Shown: positions 8,794-19,300, numbered from the stretch's first letter. The stretch is 64,000 bases of DNA from Sphingomicrobium sp. (GCA_036563485.1 DATCMI010000001.1:766938-830937), one strand, 5' to 3'. A program made the numbers and translations. Notes: generated by a model from the letters alone, not told the origin.

Positions 8794-10386
8794 ATGATGG
8801 CGACTGTCACGGGCACCAACGAGAACGACCTGTTCATCAGCAATTTGGAGCAGACCACCTACGATGGGCGCGAAGGGTCGGATACGGTCGACTATCGCAA
8901 TGCCGGGGGCTTCGTTTCAATCGACCTTGCCGCCGGCCATGGTCCATTCAGCGACACTTACATCAGCATTGAGAACGTCAGAGGCTCATCGTTCGGCGAT
9001 CTGCTGAAGGGCGACGGCGGCGCGAACACGCTAATCGGCCGCGGCGGGACTGACACGCTGAGCGGCGGCGGCGGCAACGACACTCTCTATGCTGATGCAT
9101 CGGGGACACTCGACGCGGGTACCGACAGGGACTTGCTCGACGGCGGCGCCGGCGACGACGTGATCTGGGCCGGCAGCGACGATTACGTCAACGGCGACAG
9201 CGGCTTCGACACGTTGCTGCTGTCCTATGCGGCCGCGCCAAGCACCTACCCGCCGGGCTATGGTGTCACCAATGGCTACGATCTCGACACGATCGACATG
9301 CTCAACCAGCAGTTCGGCAGCTACCGCAACATTGAGCTGATCTCTCACCTTTGGGGCAGCGCCTTTTCGGACACGATCAAGCTGGCCACCCAGCCCGGCA
9401 GCATCACCGTCGAGGCAGGGAGCGGCAACGATGTCGTTTTCGGGCGCGACAGCACCGTTACCATCTACGGCCAGGACGGCTTCGACCAACTGTTCGGCAG
9501 CAGCACCGGCGACGTGCTGTCCGGCGGGGCCGATGGCGACCGGATCATTGGCAACGGTGGGGGAGACTGGCTGGACGGCGGCGAGGGCCAAGACATCATC
9601 TCGACAGAGATGGAGATGAGCTTCGACAACTTTGGTGCGCAGGACCACGTGTTCGGCGGCGCTGGCGCCGACCAGATCTATGCCGGCTATGGCGACATCG
9701 TTGATGGCGGCGAGGGCTTCGATACCGTCTACATCTCCTACATTGGCGGGACTACCGGCATCTCCAATGGCGATACGGCGACGCTGTTCGCCGGGCAGCC
9801 GCTAGTCGCCGGCGGCGGCACGCTGATCAGCGTCGAAAGCTTCGCGACGATGGCGCTCACCTCGTTCAACGACAGCATGGTGTTCGGCAATCAGGACGCA
9901 AAGGTCACCGCATACGGCTGGCATGGTGACGACACATTGATCGCGCAGCAGGCGAATGTGGTCTTCTACGGCGGGACTGGGAACGACCTGCTCGTCGGCG
10001 GCCTAGCCGATGACTTTCTCTCGGGCGAGGACGGTAACGACCGCATCGTTGGCGGGCGCGGTTTCGATTCCTTTTCCGGCGGAGCGGGAAGCGACCGCTT
10101 TATCTTCGTCAACGTGGATGACAAGCGCGACTACATCAACGACTTCGAAGTGCAAGCGGACGTGATTGATTTGTCGGCAATCGACGCGGACCTGACGGCG
10201 AGCGGCGACCAGGCGTTCACCTTCATCGGCGGCGCAAGCTTTTCCGGGCTTGGCGGAGAAGTGCGGGGCGCGAACGAGAACGGCAGCTACGTCCTGCTCG
10301 CCGACGTGAACGGCGACAAGGTCGCCGATTTCATCATCGATCTTGGGGTCGCGCCTGCGCTGAGCGCTACGAATTTCGTCCTTTAG
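8794..10386 (+). CDS. RTX (hemolysin-type calcium-binding repeat) protein
   Basis: The protein is 530 aa from ATG at 8794, with GGAGAG just upstream. It lacks an N-terminal signal peptide, as expected for type I secretion substrates. Glycine-aspartate nonapeptides recur through the protein (GGGGNDTLY, GGAGDDVIW, GGTGNDLLV, GGAGSDRFI), each able to bind Ca2+ in a parallel beta-roll. The C-terminal 110 residues (FIFVNVDD, INDFEVQADVIDLSAID, ADFIIDLG) resemble the serralysin-type C-terminal domain that carries the secretion signal. No catalytic domain is visible, so it is an adhesin- or S-layer-like secreted protein rather than a protease. No type I exporter genes are in the window. A decayed paralogue lies at 3683-4432. 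Confidence 0.85.
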   Translation: MMATVTGTNENDLFISNLEQTTYDGREGSDTVDYRNAGGFVSIDLAAGHGPFSDTYISIENVRGSSFGDLLKGDGGANTLIGRGGTDTLSGGGGNDTLYADASGTLDAGTDRDLLDGGAGDDVIWAGSDDYVNGDSGFDTLLLSYAAAPSTYPPGYGVTNGYDLDTIDMLNQQFGSYRNIELISHLWGSAFSDTIKLATQPGSITVEAGSGNDVVFGRDSTVTIYGQDGFDQLFGSSTGDVLSGGADGDRIIGNGGGDWLDGGEGQDIISTEMEMSFDNFGAQDHVFGGAGADQIYAGYGDIVDGGEGFDTVYISYIGGTTGISNGDTATLFAGQPLVAGGGTLISVESFATMALTSFNDSMVFGNQDAKVTAYGWHGDDTLIAQQANVVFYGGTGNDLLVGGLADDFLSGEDGNDRIVGGRGFDSFSGGAGSDRFIFVNVDDKRDYINDFEVQADVIDLSAIDADLTASGDQAFTFIGGASFSGLGGEVRGANENGSYVLLADVNGDKVADFIIDLGVAPALSATNFVL

Positions 10387-11183
10387 TAAAATGAGCACGA
10401 GGGCGCATCTATGCGCGCCTCGGCAGCGCTGGTTCCGGCTTGTCTAATATGGGTGGAAAGCAGACGTTAGCCGCACGCGCCGTACTTTGAATTTCAGTCG
10501 GCTGCAGAGGTTTTGGGAGGAACGCTGCCCTCTTGTTCAGAGACCACTCTCGTCGAAGTCAGTGTCGAGGGCTTCTGCCCAACTCCTAAGGCAAAAAGCT
10601 ACACGCAACAGATTGTTACCCTGTTTCATACCCCAGTGGGAGTGCAGCCCTTCAAAAATGACGAACCGCCGGCCGACTGCGGTGCCGCAAGAACAAAGCG
10701 GCAAAGCAGGTAAACTGGACGACGCTGAGTGAGGTGGGGACTGTGTGACAGTAAGAACAAAAGCGACATTGGCTCCGGTACTTGAGGCAAATTGCCAAGC
10801 AGCGCGTTGTCCGGACGCCTGAATGACCGAGGGACTAGTGAGACCGCCCTCTACCGCAAGCGCGCGATATTGAGGGAAGATCGTCACGAGCGCGGTAACT
10901 AACATCACGCGGACTCATTTCAGCAGTGGCCGCTGCGACCTTCACCGGCTCAAGAAAAGTAGCAGAAACCCTGCAAAGTAGACGAGAACGAGCCAAGCAA
11001 CGATCAGGCCCTCAGAAACGCCTCTGCCCTGACTCGAGACGGGCTTCTTTTCCGGCGAGAGCGAGCCCCGGAGATCAGACGTGTAACTGCCGCGTGGAGC
11101 GGACTGTGCCTCGCTCGCCGTCTACAGCGGCTTGTCCGCATTATAGCATGCGGTGGGGCGAGCCTGTGAGCGGCTCGTGCAAG
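10387..11183. other. Gene-poor stretch with one dispersed repeat
   Basis: About 800 bases between the RTX gene and bcsS-like gene. It holds one copy of the GGGTGGAAAGC repeat near its left end; otherwise no gene or RNA was recognised. Confidence 0.5.
10451..10473 (+). repeat. Dispersed intergenic repeat, copy 1
   Basis: Core GGGTGGAAAGCAGACGTTAG followed by CC. It belongs to the family with consensus near GGGTSGAAAGCRGACNTWA, seen about ten times between 10.4 and 38.2 kb. Confidence 0.8.
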
Positions 11184-11900
11184 CTAGAACAGGAAACTGC
11201 CGCCGAACCCGACATAGGCGCCCGGCTTGCGCGCTTCCTGATCGCGAATGCCTGCGGACAGCTGGATCTCGGTGGCTTTGGCGATCTGGGTGGAGGCAAA
11301 GACGCCGGCGCTCCGCGAATTGTAGGCCGGATCGCCCTGAATCGTGCCTTCGACCCCGATGCGTGTTTGCTTCTCTCGATTGACCAACCGCCCAACGGCC
11401 GCCCTGGCGAGGTAAGCGCCATGTTTGACGCCGAAACTACCAAGATAGGTAAGTCGCCATTGAGGGTCCAAGTTGAAGGCACCGTCCGCCTGGAGGCCCA
11501 AGTCCCAGCGGGTGCCTTGCAGCTCATTCTTAGGATCGGCCGGAGACAAACTCGTTTTGGTTACGCGTGGGCCTACGGACAGGTTCGACCAGCCGAAGTT
11601 TCCGGACAATTGGTACACCAGCGCGGCTTCGCCACCCCGATAGCGCCCGCGGATCGACGTCCCATTCTCCGCATACCTGTAGTTGCCAGCGATTGCAGTG
11701 CCGCGCACGGCAAGACCACGGCCCAGGGAGGCGCCGGGGAGCGAGGCGACTGCTCCGACATAGGCACTGTTCCCCTGCCCAAGCGACGCGCCCGCGAATG
11801 CGACACCGCGATAGTCCTGCGCCTGTGCGGTTCCCCCAACGCTCCAAGCAAGCGCACATGCTGCCAATCCGTACAACCGCACAAACTTCCTCCCGAACAT
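11184..11900 (-). CDS. bcsS: BcsS-type cellulose biosynthesis outer-membrane protein
   Basis: The protein is 238 aa. The start is set at ATG 11900 because it begins a clean signal peptide (MFGRKFVRLYGLAACALAWS, cleavage after AQA); the frame is open further upstream but overlaps the divergent gene. The mature part is rich in alternating Gly/aromatic/polar residues (GVAFAGASLGQGNSAYVGA) and ends GAYVGFGGSFLF, the terminal aromatic expected of an outer-membrane beta-barrel. This matches the cellulose biosynthesis BcsS family. It lies 61 bases from a divergent phosphatase gene and 2 kb from a cellulose-synthase-like gene, supporting a role in export or anchoring of the polysaccharide. Confidence 0.7.
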   Translation of the reverse strand: MFGRKFVRLYGLAACALAWSVGGTAQAQDYRGVAFAGASLGQGNSAYVGAVASLPGASLGRGLAVRGTAIAGNYRYAENGTSIRGRYRGGEAALVYQLSGNFGWSNLSVGPRVTKTSLSPADPKNELQGTRWDLGLQADGAFNLDPQWRLTYLGSFGVKHGAYLARAAVGRLVNREKQTRIGVEGTIQGDPAYNSRSAGVFASTQIAKATEIQLSAGIRDQEARKPGAYVGFGGSFLF

Positions 11901-11961
11901 TCCCGCCGGCACCGCCTGTAGACGGCACCTGTCGCGAGCACTAACGTTTCCGAGCGTCATA

Positions 11962-13113
11962 ATGGCTGCGAGCGAAATTCCACTCCGAATTCTTGTCGTC
12001 GAGGATGACGACATTGCGGCTGCCTACCTGGCGCTGCACCTCGAGCAGCTTGGCTGCCGCGTCGAGATCGCTGCCGACGGTGAGGCGGGGCTCGCCTCTT
12101 TGAGATCCGCAAGGTTCGACGTCCTGATCACCGACTGGATGATGCCCCGGATGAACGGCGTTGAATTGATCCAGCTGGCGCGGGGTGAGGTCGATCACTA
12201 CCTGCACGTCATCCTCATCACTGCCGCGGGCCACGAAAGGACGATGAAGACGGCGCTCGATGCGGGTGCCGACGATTTCCTCTACAAGCCGATCACGCCC
12301 GTGCAGCTGGAGCTCGGCATCACCACCGTCCGCCGAGTGATCGAGCTTCAACAGCGGCTAGCTCGCCGCAATCGCTCGCTCGCGTCGTCGATGGTCCGGA
12401 TCCGCCAGGCCTATAAGCAACTCAAGGCGGACGTCGACGCCGCCGCGGCAATGCAGCTGAGCCTGATCCCCGGCGACGGCGTTACCGGCGAACTGGAGCA
12501 TGCAGCTTTCATCCAGCCATCGATCGAAATGGGGGGGGACAGCTTCGGCCTGATCGAGCTGCCTTCGGGCACCTTCTTCTTCGCAATCGACGTGTCCGGC
12601 CACGGCGTGCCGGCCGCGCTCAACAGCTTTGCTATTCACCAGCGTCTCGTGAGCCTTGCACGTGGCGGGCTCAGCCTGGTGGCGATCGCCGAGACGATCA
12701 ACCGGGAACTCCTCGATCAGCCTGGCGATAGCTATGCGACTGCCCTCCTGTGCAAAGCGCGCGGTGGAAAGATGCAAGTGCTTCGCTGCGGGCACCCTCC
12801 ACCAGTGCTGCGGCAAGGTACGCGTTGGCAGCTGGTGGAAAAAGGGAACATGCCGTTAGGGCTTTTCCCCGACGCCCCGTTCGCTGCCGATGAGATCGAG
12901 CTCGACGTAGGCGACCGGCTTGTCTGCTACAGCGATGGCGTGATGGAAAGCGGCATGGACGAGCTCGCGCTGGTCCGATTCTGCGCGGACGCTACTTCGC
13001 TGACGGTTGATGCGTTCGTTTCCTCCATGAGGCTCGAACTGGCCAGGCGGCGCGGCGACAGCCCTCCGCCTGACGACCTTTCAGTGCTGGCCGTGCAACG
13101 TTGCGAGGAATAG
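11962..13113 (+). CDS. Response regulator with PP2C (SpoIIE/RsbU-type) phosphatase
   Basis: The protein is 383 aa. Residues 9-125 are a receiver domain with acidic pocket (VVEDDD), phosphoacceptor Asp in VLITDWMMPRM and Lys in FLYKPI. A helical linker at about 130-165 leads to a SpoIIE phosphatase with metal-binding aspartates in GGDSF, AIDVSGHGVPAA and CYSDGVMES. It would dephosphorylate the STAS anti-anti-sigma partner encoded 7 bases downstream, under control of phosphorylation of its receiver. Together with the next two genes it forms a partner-switching module, placed between two polysaccharide genes that it may regulate (inference). Confidence 0.9.
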   Translation: MAASEIPLRILVVEDDDIAAAYLALHLEQLGCRVEIAADGEAGLASLRSARFDVLITDWMMPRMNGVELIQLARGEVDHYLHVILITAAGHERTMKTALDAGADDFLYKPITPVQLELGITTVRRVIELQQRLARRNRSLASSMVRIRQAYKQLKADVDAAAAMQLSLIPGDGVTGELEHAAFIQPSIEMGGDSFGLIELPSGTFFFAIDVSGHGVPAALNSFAIHQRLVSLARGGLSLVAIAETINRELLDQPGDSYATALLCKARGGKMQVLRCGHPPPVLRQGTRWQLVEKGNMPLGLFPDAPFAADEIELDVGDRLVCYSDGVMESGMDELALVRFCADATSLTVDAFVSSMRLELARRRGDSPPPDDLSVLAVQRCEE

Positions 13114-13120
13114 CTGCAAA

Positions 13121-13456
13121 ATGACGACGATCTGGATTGACGACGGAGTGGCCGTGGTGGGTGTGGACGGCGATCGCCTGGATGCTGCCGCAACGCCTGC
13201 GTTCAAGCAGGCGCTGGACAGCGGGCTTAGCACCGACGTCCGGGCAGTCATTCTCGACGCGAGCGGCCTGGCCTTCGTCGATTCGACCGGCCTCGGGGCA
13301 ATCGTCGGCGTGATGAAGCGGCTGCCGGAAGGCGCAACGCTGGTCATCGCCGGTGCGCAGGCACCGCTCAAACGCCTGCTCCAGATCACCAGCCTCGACC
13401 GATTGTTCAGGCAGTTCGACAGCGTCGAAGAAGCGCGGGCGGCTCTTGGCAATTGA
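13121..13456 (+). CDS. STAS-domain anti-sigma factor antagonist
   Basis: The protein is 111 aa and consists of a single STAS domain. The conserved phosphorylation site is in LAFVDSTGLGAIVG (serine in DSTG). In this family the serine is phosphorylated by an RsbW-type kinase and restored by the SpoIIE phosphatase, which are the products of the following and preceding genes. Its last 11 bases overlap the start of the kinase gene. Confidence 0.9.
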   Translation: MTTIWIDDGVAVVGVDGDRLDAAATPAFKQALDSGLSTDVRAVILDASGLAFVDSTGLGAIVGVMKRLPEGATLVIAGAQAPLKRLLQITSLDRLFRQFDSVEEARAALGN

Positions 13457-13847
13457 AGCGCGACTAAGCGTCGACGCGACGTTCGAGCAGGTGCGCGAGA
13501 TTGCGGCGTTCGTGCGGCGGGCGGCGGAAGCTGCGGGGTTAGCGCCCGCTGCCGTCGACGATCTGGAAATAGCCGCGGTCGAAGCCGCGAATAACATCGT
13601 TTTCCACGGCTATTCAGGCAGCGCGGGGTCGATCGAGGTTTCGGCCGGTACCGGCCCCCAGGGCTTCTGCGTCGAGCTGGTCGATGATGCGCCAGGCTTC
13701 GCCGAACACACTTTCGATGCGCCGGCCTCGACATCGTCCGTGGCCGAAAGCGGCCGCGGGGTGGCGATCCTTCGGGCGTGCACCGATGCGCTGGAATACA
13801 GCCGCATCGGCACCCGCAATCACCTGCGGTTGATCAAGGCTGGATGA
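13446..13847 (+). CDS. RsbW-type anti-sigma/serine kinase (HATPase_c)
   Basis: About 133 aa from a TTG start at 13446, chosen because protein character begins there (LAIEARLSVDATFEQV) and upstream codons belong to the STAS gene in another frame. It is a GHKL ATPase: N-box AAVEAANNIVFHGY, then VELVDDAPGF, and an ESGRGVAILRACTD lid motif. It is expected to phosphorylate the STAS protein and bind a target such as a sigma factor or enzyme. No sigma factor gene is adjacent, so the output partner is elsewhere or non-sigma. It converges on and overlaps the next gene by 14 bases. Confidence 0.85.
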   Translation: MAIEARLSVDATFEQVREIAAFVRRAAEAAGLAPAAVDDLEIAAVEAANNIVFHGYSGSAGSIEVSAGTGPQGFCVELVDDAPGFAEHTFDAPASTSSVAESGRGVAILRACTDALEYSRIGTRNHLRLIKAG

Positions 13848-14079
13848 CGCGGCAGCTCTGCGCCTTCAACGAGGCGCAGGCGTCGCGTGCCGCTTCTGCA
13901 TTTTGAAAATGGGCAACGACCGTCGGACCCGCGCCTGCGGCCAGTGCAGTGCTCTGTTCCTGGCCCCACGCATCCGGATCCCGGCTCTCCGCCCACAGGA
14001 TGAAGGCCGAGGCCGCAAGCAGGCCGGCGATGAAGATCAGGTGGCTTCGGCCCCTGACGATGTTCTGGCGGACGCTCAT
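13834..14079 (-). CDS. Small membrane-anchored protein downstream of cellulose synthase
   Basis: The protein is 81 aa. It has one transmembrane segment at about 13-32 (LIFIAGLLAASAFILWA) followed by a periplasmic tail containing two cysteines (DACASLKAQSCRV). The ATG at 14079 overlaps the TGA of the synthase gene (ATGA), so it is translated with it. It is probably an accessory of the polysaccharide synthase; no family is recognised. Confidence 0.7.
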   Translation of the reverse strand: MSVRQNIVRGRSHLIFIAGLLAASAFILWAESRDPDAWGQEQSTALAAGAGPTVVAHFQNAEAARDACASLKAQSCRVIQP

Positions 14080-15893
14080 GCTTTTGTCTCCGGCTTCCAG
14101 AATGCGGCGCGTATCATCAGCAACATGGCTGCCACGTTATTGAGACCCCACAAGCTGTTCGCGAGCACGCCTTCGGGCGTGTAGGCCTCGACATCGCGCA
14201 ACAGCTGGACCATGCCGAAGCCTATCGCGACCAGGGTCAGTGCGGCGATCGCAACCTGCGGCCAGACGATGTGCAGGAAATTGCCCTCCTGCCGCTCCTT
14301 TGGCGTGACGTGGAACTTGATCGGCTTGTTGCGGATCACTGCCCACAACGCTTGCAGCGACAGCGGAAATGAGGCGAGATAGCTGACCTTGCTCTTGTAG
14401 CCGCTATATCCCCAGAAACCGAACAGCATCGCCAGTTCGACCATGATCAGGAACGGAACCAGGCGGATGAAGAAGTCAGCCGTATATGCCGACACCGGCG
14501 CAATGGCAGTGAACAGGTAGATCGCGGGCGCGATCAGGAACATCAGGTTCCACAGCGCGCCCAGGTACGACCAGAAAGTGTTGAGATACATGAGCCGCTG
14601 CGGCAGCGAGAGGCCGCGCGCGGTGATCGGATTGTCGTGGATCAGGATGTCGAGGCTGCCCCCTGCATATTTGAACCGTTGGATGGTCCAGGTGAGCAGG
14701 TCCTGCGGCGATAGCATGCGCGACTCCGCAAAAGGATGCATCACGCTCTTCCAGCGGCGGCTGCGGTCCTGTTGCAGGACGATCGACGTGTAGATGTCTT
14801 CGGAAACGTGGAACTTGTACGGCGTCAGCTCCTCCTCGCGTGCCGCCTCCCACAGGCGAAGCGCCGCGACGTTCGGGTCCCGCGCGCGCCTGCGGATCCG
14901 CTCAAGCAGCGACCTCTTTTCCGCGGATGCGCGGCGGATCGCATCGCCATAGGCACGAAGCGCGACGTACATGACGGCTTCGCGCCGGTGGATCGACGCG
15001 GCGCCGCAACAGAAGGCCGCGTTGGCCCGGTTCCGCCGCCTCAGGATCACCTCGTAGAAGATCGACGCATCATTGTTGAACGGATCGGCGCCCACGCGAA
15101 TCTCACCGAATATTGTCTCGATCGCGCGGCCGGCGGCGCGCCCTGCCGCGCCCGCGCTGCGGCCCCAGCGCTCGCTCAGCCGCTCTCCCGGCGGTAGGTC
15201 ATAGAACCATTGCGGCGTCTGGACGAATGCGACGTCCGGGTCGCGGAAATAGCCAAGCACGTTTTCGAGCATGGGCGGCAGCAGTCGGGTGTCGGCATCG
15301 CAGATGACGATGAAATCGCCGTCCGTCTGCTCCATCGCATTACGTAGGTTGCCGGCCTTGTAGCCGAGATTGTTGTCCCGGCTGATGTAATTGGCGCCCT
15401 CCCGTTCGGCGATCTCCCGCATCGACGCCCGGCGGCCGTCGTCGAGGACGTGGACCTTCACCACCACGCCGGCCGGTACGCGCACGTTCAGCGCGTCGCG
15501 GATCGACAGGCGCACAAGGTCCTCTTCCTCATTGTAGGTCGTGATGAATACGTCGACGCTAACCGCACGGTCGGGTTCGGGCGCTGACGGGTCGCAGTCG
15601 CCGATCCGCGCAGGTGGAGGCTGCTGCGCGGGATCGTCGATACCCCACATATTATAGAAGAAGAGGAGTAGGCCCAGGTACGCGCAGGTCTCGCCAAGTG
15701 CCATCGGGATCGAGAACCACAAGGCGTCGGGATTGAGCGAACTCGTCCAGCGCCAGACGATGTACCAGGCACCCAGTATAGCGGCGATGGTCGCGAAGAA
15801 CTGCCACAGGCCCATGACAAGGGCGCCGGGCGTAATCGGCGGACCGGGTAACCGGCTCTCGAAACTGGAAAAGTAAAAGGACGGCGTGGCCAT
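14076..15893 (-). CDS. Cellulose synthase-like GT2 glycosyltransferase
   Basis: The protein is 605 aa. N-terminal membrane helices (about 25-85) are followed by a processive GT-A domain with the D,D,D,QxxRW-type motifs: HVLDDGRR, VICDADTR, HVSEDIYT (SED in place of TED) and IQRFKYAGGS (QRFKY in place of QRFRW). C-terminal helices follow from about 430. It polymerises UDP-sugar into a membrane-exported glucan. Unlike BcsA it has no PilZ domain at the C-terminus, so c-di-GMP is not sensed in cis; control may pass through the neighbouring partner-switching genes. BcsB, BcsZ and BcsC are not seen here. Confidence 0.8.
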   Translation of the reverse strand: MATPSFYFSSFESRLPGPPITPGALVMGLWQFFATIAAILGAWYIVWRWTSSLNPDALWFSIPMALGETCAYLGLLLFFYNMWGIDDPAQQPPPARIGDCDPSAPEPDRAVSVDVFITTYNEEEDLVRLSIRDALNVRVPAGVVVKVHVLDDGRRASMREIAEREGANYISRDNNLGYKAGNLRNAMEQTDGDFIVICDADTRLLPPMLENVLGYFRDPDVAFVQTPQWFYDLPPGERLSERWGRSAGAAGRAAGRAIETIFGEIRVGADPFNNDASIFYEVILRRRNRANAAFCCGAASIHRREAVMYVALRAYGDAIRRASAEKRSLLERIRRRARDPNVAALRLWEAAREEELTPYKFHVSEDIYTSIVLQQDRSRRWKSVMHPFAESRMLSPQDLLTWTIQRFKYAGGSLDILIHDNPITARGLSLPQRLMYLNTFWSYLGALWNLMFLIAPAIYLFTAIAPVSAYTADFFIRLVPFLIMVELAMLFGFWGYSGYKSKVSYLASFPLSLQALWAVIRNKPIKFHVTPKERQEGNFLHIVWPQVAIAALTLVAIGFGMVQLLRDVEAYTPEGVLANSLWGLNNVAAMLLMIRAAFWKPETKA

Positions 15894-16321
15894 TCGGCTA
15901 GATCGAAGCTCCTACTCTCTGATCGTGCGAGAGGCTGGGACGTAAGTGCGCAACGGCCAACAGCCGTTAAGGCTTCAACCGCTCAGCGGCAACCTTCACT
16001 AGCGAGACGTCCAGTTCCCCCCACCTCGCCTGTCGCGCGGCGGCGCCATCGCCACTCGCCTTTTCGACATTGCCGGCTACCACCCAAACGGGTGAAGAGT
16101 CCCTGTTCCGCGCCGTCCCGCAGATACCGTAAGAGTGACTCCGCGCCTCATTTGACGGGCAGCTGCCACGGCTTTCTAGTGGGCAAAGTCAATTATCTCG
16201 CCCAGTCGAAAACGCAGTTCGCCCACTCGGCCATCATGATCGCCGTTGCGCTGAAGCGCCGCTTTGGGTCGAAAGCAGACCTAAGCGGCGAGTGTCGTGA
16301 GTGGTGGGAAGCGGAAGGGTG
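15894..16321. other. Intergenic with dispersed repeat
   Basis: About 430 bases between two leftward genes. No gene is supported. The right end carries repeat copy 2. Upstream signals for the synthase gene must lie at its left end, but no clear promoter was recognised. Confidence 0.5.
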
Positions 16322-16325
16322 CTAG
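16266..16325 (+). repeat. Dispersed intergenic repeat, copy 2 (double unit)
   Basis: A first unit GGGTCGAAAGCAGACCTAAG is followed after about 15 bases by a degraded second unit (GTGGGAAGCGGAAGGGTGCTAG). The double form recurs at 19648, 26525, 36308 and 36971. Confidence 0.75.
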
Positions 16326-19300
16326 GCTGCGATCAAACGGGCTTTGGTGAGCACAGGCGGAACCTCGTCCGGCCTTATTGCGCGTCCGAAGAGATGCCCT
16401 TGGCCAAGCACACATCCTTGCTCACGCAACAGCTGCCTTTGCCTGGCGGACTCAACCCCCTCGGCGACGACCTCTATCTTGAGTCTCGCGCCAAGGTCGA
16501 TGACTGCTGCGACGATCGCAGCAATCTCGGGGTCATCCTCTAAGCGGGCAACGAACGATTGGTCGATCTTGAGAACGTCGACGGGGAAGTCGCGAAGGTG
16601 CGACAGTGATGAGTACCCTGTGCCGAAGTCGTCAAGAGCGACTCGAACGCCAGCACGGTTCAAGGTCGCCAGTGCGCGGCTCACGTGGTTGGACGTGCGG
16701 TCGTAGAAAACGTGTTCCGTTACCTCAAGCTCAAGGAGGTCTGGGGGAACACCGTATTCCTGCACTTTGAATAGGAGCCGTTCAGCGAAATCATCCCTGA
16801 GGAACTCTGCCGGAGCCGCGTTCACTGCGACAACACCGAATTGCAGACCTTGCCTCAGCCAAGCGCGCATGTCGGCAAGAACGCGTCGGTGCATGAGGTC
16901 GCCGATCTTCGTGGCCAATTCATAGTCTTTGAAGGCCTCTGCAACTGTCTCAGGCATTTGCATACCGCGCGTGGGATGGTGCCAACGAAGGAGGGCTTCA
17001 AAACCGCGCACCTCACCCGTCCCTAAATGCACCTTCTGCTGGTAGTACGGCTCGACGGAATTCTCGGACACCGCGATACGCGCTTGTGTTAGCTGCGTCG
17101 CGACTTTCTGGGCCTCTTCGCGCAAGTGCTGGTGGAACATTTTCGTTCCTCCGCGACCTCGCTCTTTCAGGGCATAGAGCGCCGTATCCGCATTATTGAA
17201 CAACTCGTTTGCGTTCTGAGCATCGTCCGGAAAGATCGCTCCGCCGATGCTAGCGCCCACGCTCATCATTCTGCCGTTGAATGTCATTGGCTGCTTTACG
17301 CGCTGGAGAACCGACTCTCCTGTTTCTAATAACGTGTGTTCGGTGATTTGGCCCTCGAGGATGACCGCAAACTCATCACCGCCTAAGCGGGCGACGAAAT
17401 CAGTTGACCGGATGCTCTCCTTAAGACGGGCTCCGAAAGCTTCTAGCAGTTTGTCCCCAGCCGCATGGCCGAGACTATCGTTGACGTATTTAAAGTGGTC
17501 GAGGTCGATAAGGAGAAGGCCCACTGACGTTCCTGCCTCCATCGACCGGATCGTCGCAGCCTGCAGCCGCGATTGGAACGCCCGGCGGTTCGGCAGCGAC
17601 GTCAGGGCGTCGTGCTCGCTTGCCCATTTGAGCTGCTCGGCAGCCTCCCGCTCACGTGTGATGTCGCGTGAGATAGCGAGGATACGTTGAACAACGCCGC
17701 AGTCGTTGGAGATTGGCGAGACCACGACATCCCACCACTTCCCCTCACCGCAGAGGATCGGGCAGTACCCAGAAAAGCGCACGACGTTTCCGAGCCGGGC
17801 TGCATCCAGCGCAGCTTCAACCACCTCCCTGCTTTCGCCGGGCCAAAGCTCCGGCCAGCGCCTTCCCAGCCAATCATCCATGACCTCAATCCCGATCGCC
17901 TTCTGGCCCGGGGGGTTCATGAGTTCGATGCGACCGTCGAGATCGATGACTTTGATACAGTCAGCACTTGCCTCGAGAATGCTGCGGTGGAGCTGCTCGC
18001 TGTCACGCAACGCTTGCTGCGCAACAACTCGGTCGTGAACGTCTGCGCAGGTTCCATACCAGCCCAGCAGTTGTCCATCCTTCAGATCAGGAAGTGCGCT
18101 GACCGAAACCCAACGATGGCTTCCGTCCGGTAAGACCACGCGAAATTCATTCTGGTATGGCTCGCATCTGCCCATTGCAGCGGACCACGCGGTAGCTACT
18201 TCCGCGACGTCGTCGGGATGTACGATCCGCAGCCAACCTTCACCGGCCAAGCTTGCAGGTTCTCCGCCATACAAGACTGACCACTGCTGACTAACGAAAT
18301 TGAGCTTACCGTCAGGTCCTGCTGCCCAAGTGACTTGCGGGACCGAGTTCAATATTCGGTCGGTCCTCGCCTCGCTCTCCTGTAGCGCCTGCTCCGCAAC
18401 GACGCGATCGTCGACATCGGTGCACGTGCCGTACCAGCGCACAATTCGACCATGTTCATCGCGCTCAGCCCATGCTCGCCCGAGCACCCATCTATACTGC
18501 CCCGATACATGGCGAAGGCGGTATTCAATCTCGTATGGTTCACCCGTTGCGAGGGAATGTTTCCATGCATCCCACGCCCGCTCTCGGTCATCAGGGTGGA
18601 ACACTGTGTTCCAGGCGTCGCCGTCAGTTGCGCCGGCATCTACACCCGTGAACTCGTACCAGAGACCACTGAAGTAATCGTGATGACCGTCTGGACGTGT
18701 GGACCAAACCATCTGAGGAATGTGGTCCAACGTTTTCTGCAATCGCTGATGATTATCTTTAAGTGCCTGATCGGTAGCTTTCCGGTTATCAATATTTGAA
18801 AAGAAGACGCTGATCCCGCCTTCGCTTGGAGCGGCGTAGGCTTCATACCAAGAGTCTATCCCGGCAACGAAGCCTTCAACTCTACGTGGCTTTCGGTCAG
18901 CCATTACCTGCTGGTAAGTTGCCCAGAACGGCGTTTCCACCACCGATGGAAACACCTCCAGCACGTGACGGCCTAGGAGCTCGTCGGCAGGACCAAGTTC
19001 GCTGCTGGCTCGACTGTTTAGGTATGTGAAACGCCAGGCTTCATCAAACGTGATGACGCAGTCCGAAGTGCTTTCGAGAACAGCGGACAGGCGAGCTCGT
19101 AAACTGGACTCCGCTTCGTTCGCCGCCGCAGTCTCGGCCTTGAGACTATGTTCTAAGCTGATGTCAGTGATTATACCTTCGAGGAACAGAGGATCCCCAG
19201 TTTCACTGTACATTGCTTTGCCGCGATCGCGCACCCAGACCGTTTGGCCCGCTCGAGTTACGATGCGATACTCTAGACAAAAGATCCGTCGCTCCGCGAC

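Noticed and set aside
9031-9648. 205-codon frame on the minus strand inside the RTX gene
   Set aside because: It is the antisense of the Gly/Asp repeat codons; the Val/Ala-rich text mirrors the repeats and there is no start signal.
10926-11921. 331-codon rightward frame over the bcsS-like gene
   Set aside because: Antisense of a protein with a clear signal peptide and barrel ending; its own text has no domain.
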